Program-made: the position numbers and the translations under genes
The notes under the pieces: model-generated
The model's input: the letters and a program-made list of their open reading frames with translations, nothing else
The model's database searches: none
What the model was told of the DNA's origin: nothing
NCBI RefSeq assembly: GCF_012273895.1
Contig: NC_052116.1
Coordinates: forward strand, 7,998,001 to 8,062,000
DNA length: 64,000 nt
Reading direction: 5' to 3'
From: Zerene cesonia
Taxonomy: Eukaryota; Arthropoda; Insecta; Lepidoptera; Pieridae
Shown: positions 1-9,502 of the stretch, piece after piece
Numbering within the stretch: position 1 is the first letter of the stretch
How the letters are laid out: each line of letters opens with the position of its first letter

Positions 1-86
1 CAGGAAAAAATTCAACTGAAAAGCGGGAAAATCATTTTTCACATACAACCATCTGGTGGCGAAACGGAATTCGCCGGGTTTGCTAG
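1..86 (+). mobile_element. Helitron-like 3' end cut by the window edge
   Basis: Ends aattcgccgggtttgctag|T, resembling the B-type end tttgccgggtcagctag at 11480. Confidence 0.45.
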
Positions 87-219
87 TGTTTTTATAAAAA
101 CGTCACTCAAATAAAACTAATTGAATATGAATTGGCAGCCTATATGCAAGTTATACTTATTTTTAGTTGGGATTTATATATTTAAATATATTGCATTAAA
201 AGTTCAAGTTCTAACAAAA

Positions 220-295
220 GGAATGTAGTAATGACGAAGGAAGATATTATGATATTATTAGATGTAGTTACATTCCTTCGCCATTACTACATTCC
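220..295. repeat. 23-bp inverted repeat, one mismatch, 30-base spacer
   Basis: Arms 220-242 and 273-295 are reverse complements except for one base (position 281, c where t would pair). The spacer is AT-rich. The dimensions resemble a short hairpin precursor, but the stem ends abruptly, which fits a template-switch or small foldback element better than a miRNA gene. Confidence 0.85.
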
Positions 296-822
296 TTCAT
301 TTCGGAGACTTCATATAATTTCTTTTTCCTTTTTTTATTAGCATTTCATGTATTGGGAAAAATTTGTCATGTGACAATAAATTTTTCCTTTGTAATAATA
401 ATAGACAATAAATTTGTTGTCATTTAACATTATCATTCTAAAAGCGATTGCCTCATGTCTATGTTAAATGAACAAATACTCAAGTTACAATTTATGGTCC
501 ACTTGAAATATTCCTGTACCACTCCAGTTCTTTTTTTGCGATATGTTTATAATGACACTTCGAAGAATAAGCCTATTTCACTCAGCTGCTTGTAATTTGA
601 AGACAATATATTAAGTGAGTGACATGCACTAATAAAGTGCTTTTATTGTTGGATATCTTTTTTCTGTGTGAGGTTAGCACATATATATTGAAATGTGAAG
701 CACAACAAAGTTTCGTCATAAGGATAAACAGAAATTTGTGAAACATTGAATATTTCAAAATTAAATAATGTCATTATAAGAAAAAACAACAGCAGTGGAG
801 ATTACCGGGCACTTAAGTGTTT

Positions 823-960
823 TAAATAAATAAATAAAATCTTTATTACTTTAAGATACACATTACATGGTATTATAATTATTTCAGCAAGTGTCTTACA
901 AGTAGTATACATCATATTAGTATTACCAAATATTAAAATATTAAACATTTAAAGCCATTG
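823..960. repeat. LINE/SINE tail-like A+T repeat
   Basis: aaataaataaataaaatctt followed by attactttaagatacaca, a block common at non-LTR element ends in moths and butterflies. Boundaries are unclear. Confidence 0.35.
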
Positions 961-1342
961 ATCACCAAATTTACGATATAGTTTAAAAATTCAATATAGT
1001 GCATATTATGCACTTTCATTTATTATAAGCATATCCAACAGTGACAATAAGCCAGGACCCCAAGTCTGCTAACTTATAAAATACATAATTTAATAATGCA
1101 TGGGTAACGTAACTCTAGACCTGATGTAAACTAAATGTTACTCATACTAAAGGTATATATGATTAAGCAAATTTTTGCACACGGTACATTCATTGAATTT
1201 AATGGCTAAATGAATTCAGCGAATTAAATGTAACAACCATATCGCTTTTATATGTTAGTTCGAATAACCGATTTTGTGATTTTGTGGTTCGTCCTCGTAT
1301 ATTCCCGTATATCTCTACTGTTTGCTATCATTACATCAATTA

Positions 1343-1384
1343 AATTTAAGTTAATAATGTCAAATACATTATTAACTTTAAATT
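1343..1384. repeat. AT-rich inverted repeat (18-19 bp)
   Basis: Arms 1343-1360 and 1366-1384 pair over about 18 bp with one extra t on the right side and a 5-base loop. It lies about 180 bases upstream of the exon at 1560. The arms are AT-rich, so this is weaker than the other foldbacks here. Confidence 0.6.
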
Positions 1385-1559
1385 AAATTAGTTGTGTATA
1401 AATTTGTATGGAAATTATTTAAACCTAAAATAGCATCGAGGATTAGTTACTCTTTTCGTAGAAACAATATGCGAATACATATAATTTACAATATTAGTAC
1501 TTTTTTTTATTAGTAATTTTTAAATATTATTCTCTCCAATATACTATTCTTGTTTTCAG

Positions 1560-2765
1560 GTTGACGGCTATTCAACAAATGAATCATCTCTCGACGAGTC
1601 TAACAACAACAAAACGAGAGAAACGTTTACTCAAGAGGCTGTAGTCATAAGTAAATTAAATCCATATGTACCGGCTTTCGTACCAAAATCTAGTGCACAA
1701 TTACTGCCTAATGTTTATTCAAATATGGATAAAACAGCTGAATCGTCGGTAAGTGGACACATGAAACAAATCAAACAAGATAAAATAAATCCAACAGATC
1801 AATTAAAGGAAAATACCAAGAATTTTAATACCACAAGAGTTTCAACTCGAAGCAATGACAATGATCAAAACTATACTCACCTGTGTGATTTGAAGAAAAT
1901 AGAAATGATTCCTGTTGATAATAGAATAGACATATCTAGTCTTGAGCCAAATGAAAAGGAGAAATTGAAAGAAAACCTTAGAACTAGCATAAGCAACACT
2001 GCTCAAACAAGTTGTGTTAAAGTTAAGAGGCAAAGAAATTTAGCAATTGCTACATTAATGAAATTGTTTTCGGATACGCCACCGTCTAGACAAGACGAGG
2101 TTTCAGAGGTGAAACCACATTTAATATCACCTCAATACTTTGAATGTTCGGTCTGTGATAATGAGAGACTTAATAAGACTGATAAGAAACAATTGGAAAC
2201 AAGTATTGAACAGCTTTCCCTAAATAAAAGTAGTGAGGCTGAGGAAACACAAACATATTATGTGGAAAATTCTATTGATAAAGTCAATCAATGGCTCAAA
2301 AGACCAGATTATTCTCCAGTAAGTGAGTGTGATAATATTGATAAGACTGGAAACAAAATGTCTAATATTAGAACAGCATCAAGTGAAGAATATGAGAACA
2401 ATGAAAGGTTGTGTTCAAATGTAAAAAAACCGATTGAAAAAGTTAACACATGGTTAAAAGATCCCGAAGAGCAAGTCAAATCTTCCCAATTGTTCTTAGG
2501 ACCCATTACATTTAAGAGAAAAGCAACGAGAAAGTCTCCAGACACTCAAACTGGTGCGTCAAGCTCTGTTGGTAGCGAACCGCTGGTTGTGGAACCAATA
2601 AAAAATTATGTGCCTTCCGCATATGCGACTGAACTGTCGGAGAAGTATATGAAACGCGTGAAAGACAAAACTGCGTCCACTCAAGATATTTGGACAAAGC
2701 TGGAAGAGGACTTAAAGTCAAAAGATGAAATTGTTAGAAGAAGGATTTCTAGTCCTGATTCTTGA
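1560..2765 (+). CDS. Partial gene: last exon of PAM2-motif protein (paralogue A)
   Basis: This is an open 401-codon exon (plus stop) that starts after a good acceptor (tgttttcag ending at 1559) in phase 0; upstream exons are outside the window or unrecognised. An internal ATG at 1725 would skip the best motif, so I take the exon from 1560. Residues 31-42 (1650-1685) read SKLNPYVPAFVP, matching the PAM2 peptide pattern LN..A..F.P with V in place of A; PAM2 peptides dock on the MLLE domain of poly(A)-binding protein. The rest is charged, Ser/Asn-rich and probably disordered. Two repeats, IDKVNQWLKRP (2274-2306) and IEKVNTWLKDP (2433-2465), follow, then a C-terminal block YVPSAYATELSEKYMKR with DIWT. 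The blocks ISKLN, RN.AI..L, FKR...SPD and YVPS...DIWT recur in the next gene. I do not recognise the family; a role in mRNA or poly(A) regulation is inferred only from the PAM2-like peptide. Confidence 0.75.
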   Translation, partial: VDGYSTNESSLDESNNNKTRETFTQEAVVISKLNPYVPAFVPKSSAQLLPNVYSNMDKTAESSVSGHMKQIKQDKINPTDQLKENTKNFNTTRVSTRSNDNDQNYTHLCDLKKIEMIPVDNRIDISSLEPNEKEKLKENLRTSISNTAQTSCVKVKRQRNLAIATLMKLFSDTPPSRQDEVSEVKPHLISPQYFECSVCDNERLNKTDKKQLETSIEQLSLNKSSEAEETQTYYVENSIDKVNQWLKRPDYSPVSECDNIDKTGNKMSNIRTASSEEYENNERLCSNVKKPIEKVNTWLKDPEEQVKSSQLFLGPITFKRKATRKSPDTQTGASSSVGSEPLVVEPIKNYVPSAYATELSEKYMKRVKDKTASTQDIWTKLEEDLKSKDEIVRRRISSPDS

Positions 2766-2805
2766 TGAAGGATCACTCAAAACTTTTGAGTGATCCTTCA
2801 TCAAG
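2761..2805. repeat. Perfect 22-bp inverted repeat across a stop codon
   Basis: Left arm 2761-2782 and right arm 2784-2805 are exact reverse complements separated by the single base 2783. The TGA stop of paralogue A (2763-2765) lies inside the left arm. The RNA would form a tight hairpin at the start of the 3' UTR. A template-switch origin is my inference. Confidence 0.95.
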
Positions 2806-3097
2806 ATTTTAGGTTAATTATAATAGACGAATTTCCGATGGAGGTGATATTTATATTTATAACATGAAAGAAATAATTATTTTGTATATTTTTTTTGTAT
2901 CATATTGTAAGTAAGTAGTATAAAATATTTTACCACTAATTGACTCAATACTGTATAATGAATTGTTAATAAATATCCATACGATATTTAAAAGTATAGT
3001 ATAGCAATTATTTGTAATGATGTTGTAATTTGTGTCTAGTCCAGGCCTATAGTGTTATGTGGTGTCATAGAGATTTGTGAAATGAGAAGTTATGCAA

Positions 3098-3145
3098 CAA
3101 ATTTGTCTTACATAAAAAAAATTAATATTATGTAAGACAAATTTG
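3098..3145. repeat. 17-bp perfect inverted repeat
   Basis: Arms 3098-3114 (caaatttgtcttacata) and 3129-3145 (tatgtaagacaaatttg) are exact reverse complements with a 14-base A-rich spacer. It lies just downstream of paralogue A. Confidence 0.85.
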
Positions 3146-3258
3146 CTATTTTGAATATACAATTTTAAATATTCAATCAATTCCATTTTCTATTTTAAAT
3201 ATTGATTCATCGCTCAGAAAAGTAAACACAGAACATGCGCGTGCGACTATGTAGATCG

Positions 3259-3340
3259 AATCTTCTGTGGGGGTGTTGTAGCTTCCCTGTGTGAGCTGGC
3301 CCAATTCTTAAGGAAGCGTGCTTGATTCCCACATTTAAGT
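3259..3340 (-). mobile_element. SINE-like fragment
   Basis: tctgtgggggtgttgtagct, gtgagctggcccaattctta, aggaagcgtgcttgattc match the end of the reversed copies at 31718 and 35636. Confidence 0.5.
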
Positions 3341-4206
3341 GAGTATGCATACGTACATAATTTCAATAGAAATTGGCCGTGCCCGAAAGCGGTTAAGAGT
3401 TTTAATGATATCTGAGATTAGATATGATTTTTTTTAAACAAATGTAAACAAAAAAGATAAAATTATCGTCATCTTAGTTATACAATAGGCTAGCTCCTTC
3501 ATAAAGGTAAATTTTAAATTATAGAAAAATACCAGAAAGTGGTTGTAATAACTTAGAGATTCAGGTTATATTTTCCGAACTAGTGGTAAATGGTAAAACT
3601 TCAACTTTTGTTATGACGATTCAAAAATGCTAAATGAGAATTATTTAAAAAGTGAATGTTTTAGATTCTTAATATTGTGTTTAACACAAAATTTAGACTG
3701 TGACTGTATTTCAACATAACCTAAATATTATAATTTAACGGCAAGTTTAATTTTCTTGCTGACTCTTCTCTGTAAAAATCGTTTTCAGGAATAATAAGTG
3801 CTATATGTTATAAAAAGATCGTGTTTCGGATATAAATTGTTCATTAACATTAAAAAAAATAAATGCACAACATATAAAATGTTTACTTGACTTTTTCTGT
3901 TAAAATAGAGAAGTAATGACTTTCTGTAGACTGTTAATGTTTGTCTTCGTGAAAAGTTTTAAATCGTTTAACGATATCTAAAAGATAGAAAACTTATGAA
4001 GTTTTTAAAAGTTTACTTGAATAAAGAGATTGAGTTATTTTTCGGAGTTTTAATTCTTTTTTTAAATTGTTGATTAACATGGTAGCAATAGCTAGTTCCT
4101 CAGTTATTGTTTAAAAATTCCATAGCTTTTTAATTTTATAAACGGAAAGAATGATTTTTATATGCTCGATACAATATTTTCAAGTAGATACCACTTATTT
4201 ACTTTT

Positions 4207-4380
4207 TGTGCTAGAGCGGTAACCGAGCTGATGGTTCGCGTAATGGTAAGCGATCGCTCATGAACAATTGCAGAGGCATAGAATCTGCTTGTGGTAAAGA
4301 AAGGGTTCACGATGGGAACATAGGAATGATCTGGATAGGGTGCTATCCAGTGCTTCACGAATTCCTAAAAGGAGTCCTCC
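4207..4380 (-). mobile_element. Decayed SINE-like copy
   Basis: gagctgatggttcgcgtaat, ggtaagcgatcgctcatgaa and gcagaggcatagaatctgct match the reversed family, with many changes. The open frame at 4260-4565 on the plus strand lies partly in it and is not a gene. Confidence 0.5.
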
Positions 4381-4971
4381 GAGACTATTCTCAAAATGAC
4401 CTTGGTGCTACGTCGAATGGGATGCATCAAGCACGGTGTTCTTCTTCCAATGATTTCATAGAAACCATCTGTACGAGTGTTTGTAAACACACTAAATTAA
4501 TAAAATCCTGGAAGACCCATCAACATCTCGAATTCGTTAACAGGGTACTTAATATACAAAGATAGTACTGAATATATTTTAAAGAGCTTTTTATGTCTCT
4601 CCGAGAGAAATGGCAGCGAAATATGGGTTTCATAGAATATTTTGAATCGGTCTACATTGATCTTCAATTAATTTATATTTTATGTATATATACATAGTTA
4701 GTTAAAAACAGAAAGAAAAGAAAACTTTCCAGACTAATTTGCTCACTTCACAATTGACATACTTATTATTATTGTGTCATCTGTCATTTGCGTGACTTTC
4801 GAGTAAGCGTTATTTGTTGACGTTTCTTTTTAAAATAAATTCGAATTCTAACATTTTTCATTTATATCTACCAAATATATTATATATTTTTTTATTTTGG
4901 TTTAATCTGCCTTCATTTACGAACATAATCTTATGGATATTTTGTCTTGTTTCATGAATTAGCCTTTAGAA

Positions 4972-5104
4972 ATGTCAGCTCGCTGGACGAACAAAATGAC
5001 TATTTTACAAGATTTGGCCTATGCACAAGGAAGTGTTGTTCCTGTTGATATTGAGAATCCTTTATCGTACGATGAGAAACCACCTAGAGAAGTTTGGGAG
5101 GAAG
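4972..5104 (+). CDS. Paralogue B exon 1
   Basis: Start ATG at 4972; a short upstream ATG at 4954 runs into a stop after one codon. The exon ends in phase 1 before GTATGA at 5105. It encodes the Trp- and acid-containing N-terminus. Confidence 0.75.
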
Positions 5105-6591
5105 GTATGAATACTTTAGAAATTATATATGTAGCACTGTCACTCAAACATAAACAAAATATTTTGAAACATAGTTATGAGATCTACAATTAGTTTGAAT
5201 ATGCACAATTTATATGACTAAAAATAAACAAGCTAAATCAATTAATTCCGATGGTAATTATTGTAGAAACTGAAGAAGAATATTATAACGATTTAATGGC
5301 AAATGGGGACTTAAGCAATGGACCAGATATTGGAATGATACAAGAACTTCTAGATGTGGTAAATATATTTTAACATTATATATTTTTGTAGACTGGTGAA
5401 TTTGTAGTTATGTTCATGTTAGAAATAGATATGCATGTGTCATAGAAAAAAGGCTCAGGACTGCAGTCAGAAATGTCTGAAGCAATCCTCTGTCCAGACT
5501 TTGAACATTGTTTCAATGAAAAAAAGCACAATTTGAATTAATATTTATACAATGCTGCACAGGCATATTTTGGAAACCTTATTGCTTTTAGTAGAATTGA
5601 GAGAACTTCTTCATAGTATCTCAATGGTTGGTGCAATTAATTTTTAAATATTCTTACATTGATTTCAGGTTCGTAATGCTAATACAAGTCCTGAACTAGA
5701 AAATAACAATGATATAATTGAAATAAGTAAGCTTAATATAAAATCGCCTGAGCCCCTACCTGGTCCTTCTGGAGATAACAAACCGGGGAAAGCATGTGTC
5801 CAAGAAACCCACAAAACAACACCTAAAAAGAAGCGAAATAGAAATGCAGCTATTAATTCACTCATTGAAGCTTATGGTGTGCAAAACAGTACAGAACAAA
5901 AAGAGGTAGAAATATTAGACAATAAAAGCATAAAACTATTAAAGCCAAATGATTTTATATTAAAGAATAATGAAAGCACAGAAGATAAAGAGACTACTGG
6001 CTTATGTTCTAATGAGAACAGATTAACATCACCAGCAAATATGTTTAGAAAAAAAACACCTTCATCTGATAGTTCTATTATGTTTAAAAGGAGGATTCAA
6101 ACACCAGATCAAAGTAAAATAGAGAATATTAATAGCACAGAAGTTTATGTACCATCATCACAAGCTAATGAATATTACGAGAAATATATTGAAAGGAGTA
6201 AAACAAAGCAGGCAATAAAGGAAGATATTTGGACAAGGGCTGAGAGGATAATGATGGAAATTGATGAAAAACGGTATACCATATCCTTTTTCTGTTACTT
6301 CTCTTTTCTGTAATTTTCCCCATCATTTCTCATCTTATCATTTAACCTCTAAATTGGATCTCCATTTCTAAGGGTGTAATGCTTCTGTTAATGTTCATGG
6401 GTGATGCTGGTTGCTTACCATCAAGCAACCTACCAGCTCCTTTGCCAACTTTCACACAAATATCATCTATCAAAGTCCATGACCATGTGTTTTAATGTTT
6501 TTTTTTTATTTGCAGAAAACATGAAAAAGAGGAACTTGTTTCACCTAGCTGCAAATCTCCAGAAATTGTGAATGAATCAAATTCAGAATAG
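4972..6591 (+). CDS. Four-exon gene, unnamed protein of 301 aa (paralogue B)
   Basis: Exons 4972-5104, 5267-5358, 5669-6273 and 6516-6591 join in frame (133+92+605+76 = 906 bases, 301 aa plus TAG), each intron bounded by GT...AG. The N-terminus MSARWTNKMTILQDLAYAQG leads to an acidic stretch (REVWEEETEEEYYNDL) and ends exon 2 with MIQELLDV. Exon 3 begins with gtt in phase 0 exactly as the exon of the upstream gene does, and holds ISKLN, then basic KKKRNRNAAINSLIEAYG, MFKRR...TPDQ, and YVPSSQANEYYEKYIERSK...EDIWT. A last small exon adds a polar tail ending NESNSE. There is no signal peptide or membrane segment; it is probably an intracellular, largely disordered protein. The PAM2-like peptide of paralogue A is degenerate here (LNIKSPEPLP, no Phe). 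AATAAA-like signals occur at about 6783 and 6963. Function unknown. Confidence 0.8.
5267..5358 (+). CDS. Paralogue B exon 2
   Basis: Acceptor ttgtag ends at 5266; donor GTAAAT at 5359. It joins exon 1 in frame to give EETEEEYYNDLM and ends in phase 0 after MIQELLDV. Confidence 0.75.
5669..6273 (+). CDS. Paralogue B exon 3 (main exon)
   Basis: Acceptor gatttcag ends at 5668; the donor is GTATAC at 6274. Without splicing the frame would run on to a stop at about 6313, so the donor is chosen because it joins to an acceptor and a polar tail in frame. It contains all blocks shared with paralogue A. Confidence 0.75.
6385..6460 (+). mobile_element. SINE-like 3' fragment in paralogue B intron 3
   Basis: aatgttcatgggtgatgct, ggttgcttaccatcaagcaa, cctaccagctcctttgcc match the conserved 3' block of the family. 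Confidence 0.6.
6516..6591 (+). CDS. Paralogue B exon 4 (terminal)
   Basis: Acceptor tttgcag ends at 6515 after a T-rich tract. It encodes KHEKEELVSPSCKSPEIVNE and a short end, then TAG at 6589-6591. Paralogue A has no matching intron: its last exon runs through to its own stop. Confidence 0.65.
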
Positions 6592-8410
6592 TTTTGATAT
6601 GAAACAAATTTACATGTAACTGTCAATGTGATAATATATTGTGATGTTAAGGTATTGTGCCAGTTGAGTTATTTATATTTGGTAGAGTGGTATATTGAAA
6701 CCTGAACTAAAATTAACTGCTCTGCTAAAAATATTTCAATTTTATTATTTTTATAGCATTCACTTTCAATTTCTAAATGTTAATAAAAAATGTTAAGCAA
6801 AGATGTGGTACACTCATCATGAGCAAATGTTTGCTATTCAGATTTCAGTATTGGTTATTTTTATTTCTGTGTCACCTCGCTGATACAGTAATATGCAAGT
6901 TTTTGTCCTTAACTTGAATACTTTGTCACTTATCGTACAACTACCCATTATTTACATGCTTAATAAAACTTTACATTGAACGGACAATAGAGTTATATTT
7001 GTATAAATAATAAGATCAAACAAATTCAAGTTAATTCTTTTATTACAGTACAAGTATATTTGAAACTTCCATTCCCAAAAACAAATAAGGTTCTCAATTA
7101 ATAGTTTGTTTTATTTCATTATTGAAATATAAGTCTGTAAAGTTAAGTTTTATGACATTATACATTTAATGTACATAGCGTTGAACTGTTTTAAAATAAT
7201 TCAATATTTTTAAGACTTTTTCATCGTATAGGAAATTCAGAGAGTAATATTTTACAGAACTTCTGTTTTAGGTTGTTGTAGGAAAAATAGTATTTACCCT
7301 TTAATAAAAAGATGTGATTGGTAAAAAATCTAAAGATTCTTAGTCAGAGTGAGAATGAATTGATTCATAACAGTTTCTGGCAGATTTTCAATTCTATTTG
7401 GCTATGCTTGTCCCGGTGTCGTTTGCGGATTTACACTAATAAAATATAGCCAATATTACTCGTAAAGATGTGGCTCTCTAATGGTGAAGGTAAAATCGGT
7501 CGAGAAGGTCCTGTGTAAATCATGACAAGCAAAAAATTGTCTTTCCTCTTTATAATATTTTAGTATAAACAAACTTGCAATTAGCATGTACAAAGGTCTC
7601 ACTCTGTGTTTTTTAGTTTTTATTTGAAATGTTACATTGTATCTTATTTAGTGAATCTAAAAAAATATCATAATTCTAAGATACTGAACTGTTTTTTATA
7701 AGTTTAATGTACTACAACTAGATTTATAATTACGAATACTGTTTAGAACAGGTTGAAATTTTATTTTACAGTAAAGTATTAAAAGTGAAGTTGTTTCTTT
7801 TCTTCAAGCACCATGGCTCCTTGAATTCTCCCTTCTTCTCAAGGCTTCCCCACTTCCCCTCTCACTCCTCCCATATTCAGTTTTATGAAAATCTGCACAG
7901 TAGTTTTTTCCTGATCAACGCATACAGACAAACAGAGTAAAATTTTACTAACCATAGTCTTGCTTAAAAAACATATTAAATGTGTATTAATGGTCTGGTT
8001 TTTGTTTTATTACAAAGTAACTATATCATATGTTGGTTGTTACTTATGCATAGATTTAAAGATATAATTTAATAATGAAATGTATATATATTATTCTAGT
8101 ATGTCTGCTGTAATTCAGTCAAATATGGGTAAATTTCTTTTGAATGTTTCGAAATACATTATATTATTATAACAGAATAAATAGAAAAAGTTAGTACAAA
8201 AAATATTCCCTACATTAAAATATCCTTGCATTCTAGTAAATAGAAATAAATTATCTCACAAGTCACGACTGAGTCACGATGTCGCAAAGCTATTAAGTTT
8301 TACAACCAATGATATTTACAAGAACGGTATTAATTGAAGATATCATACTCTTCAATATAAATCATTATAAGCGGCCCATAGAGTAAGTAATATACTAAAG
8401 CAGTCCTTTA
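6592..8410. other. Intergenic stretch, 3' flank of paralogue B
   Basis: AT-rich sequence with poly(A)-signal-like AATAAA motifs near 6783 and 6963. I see no further exon. The part from about 7440 onward is featureless apart from short A/T runs. Confidence 0.45.
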
Positions 8411-8527
8411 TTGGCTCGCAACCGACGCGCGCGCTTCTAAATGTCAAACAATTTTATACGACACATAGTTCCGCCAGATATTCATAGATAGCGGGTACTG
8501 TAAATTATACAAGCAAATAATTTGATG
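8411..8527 (+). promoter_or_regulatory. Possible promoter / non-coding first exon of the SLC23 gene
   Basis: A CpG-rich patch (gcaaccgacgcgcgcgcttc) stands out from AT-rich surroundings about 1 kb upstream of the first coding exon. It is followed by a strong splice donor, gatg|gtaagt, at 8528, which could join the acceptor ctctttcag at 9447. This is inferred from composition and splice-site quality only. Confidence 0.3.
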
Positions 8528-8789
8528 GTAAGTTTAAAAATCAGGCCTTTAAAGATGTTCCATGACATTGCTGTTTTAGCATTGATTATAAAGACAAATT
8601 TAAAATTCTTTATTTGCACCAACACAAGTAGCAAAAGTATGGTATATAAACTCAAGTAAATGCTGGTAAGTAATGATGGTGTTCGAATCACTCAAATTAT
8701 TAATATAAATCTATTGATTCTATTATAAATCTGAAAATTATCACAACAAGAAAAGTTTAATGCACCCGACCAAATATTTTGAGATAAAA

Positions 8790-8932
8790 TGTAATTGTCA
8801 GTCCTTCGATGTACTTTTAGGATGCTAGGGACAGTATTGGGTTCACCCAGAAAAAGGGTGAGGTAACAAACATAAAAAAATACAGTAGAATTAATAACTT
8901 CCTTCTTTCTTCTCTTCTGAAGACGGTTGAAA
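8790..8932 (-). repeat. Lepidopteran interspersed repeat fragment (ACTGGGTGAA type)
   Basis: It holds the reversed block ttcacccag...gaggtaacaa and a T/C-rich end leading to gaagacggtt, matching the repeat seen in plus orientation at 21766 and 28270 (CGACTT...GTTACCT...TACTGGGTGAA). Confidence 0.5.
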
Positions 8933-9447
8933 ATATAAATAAGTTATTTAATTGATATACATACCTTTTATTGTAAGCTTACTATTATTTTCATAACGCG
9001 ATACGTATAAGTTACAATTATAGGGTTTCATGTTAGGTATTGATTGTCAACTTTAATAAAGAGACTTGGGTAGGTATATCTTTTAATGAGATGGTATCTC
9101 GCGTTTGAAACGATGGGAACGACGAGAGGATTTATCATAAGAAATTGAACTTTTATTAGATAGTATCCGTCATGTTTAAACGGGTGACAATTTAAAAAAA
9201 AAAGAAAAAGTGTCCGTTTTTGGAAAGAATTATAACCGCGAAAGTCGTAACACTAAAGTCGTTTGTACCCGCCTAATTAATGACTGAGCATATATTAAAT
9301 TCCGACAAATTTATGCAATCTTATGTAGAACTTATTTGATTTATTTATTATATACCTTCACATTTCACGCCATGAACAATTTTATGAAAAGGCTATGAGA
9401 GATCTATAAAGTTAGTTAATTAATCAATGAATGAATGTCTCTTTCAG

Positions 9448-9502
9448 TTAAACGATGGTCCACGAAAACATACAAATCGGTTTGGAGAACATGAACGAAA
9501 CG
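9448..9502 (+). CDS. SLC23 exon 1 (start codon)
   Basis: Acceptor ctttcag ends at 9447, so there is probably an upstream non-coding exon. ATG at 9455 sits in a good context (aaacgATGG). It encodes MVHENIQIGLENMNET, a cytosolic N-terminus, and ends in phase 0 before GTAAGG. Confidence 0.75.

Larger units (their letters stand above)
2766..4971. other. Intergenic stretch between the two paralogues
   Basis: It holds the 3' flank of paralogue A with an AATAAA at about 2970, the foldbacks at 2761-2805 and 3098-3145, and two decayed SINE-like fragments at about 3259 and 4207. The last few hundred bases before 4972 are AT-rich and should hold the promoter of paralogue B, but I see no clear core element. 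Confidence 0.5.

Noticed and set aside
237..275. ATGACGAAGGAAGATATTATG reading MTKEDIMILLDVV, resembling DIGMIQELLDV of paralogue B exon 2
   Set aside because: Too short, no convincing donor, and it lies inside the 220-295 foldback; probably chance.
4260..4565. 101-codon plus-strand frame
   Set aside because: It starts in a decayed reversed SINE and has no splice context or family motif.
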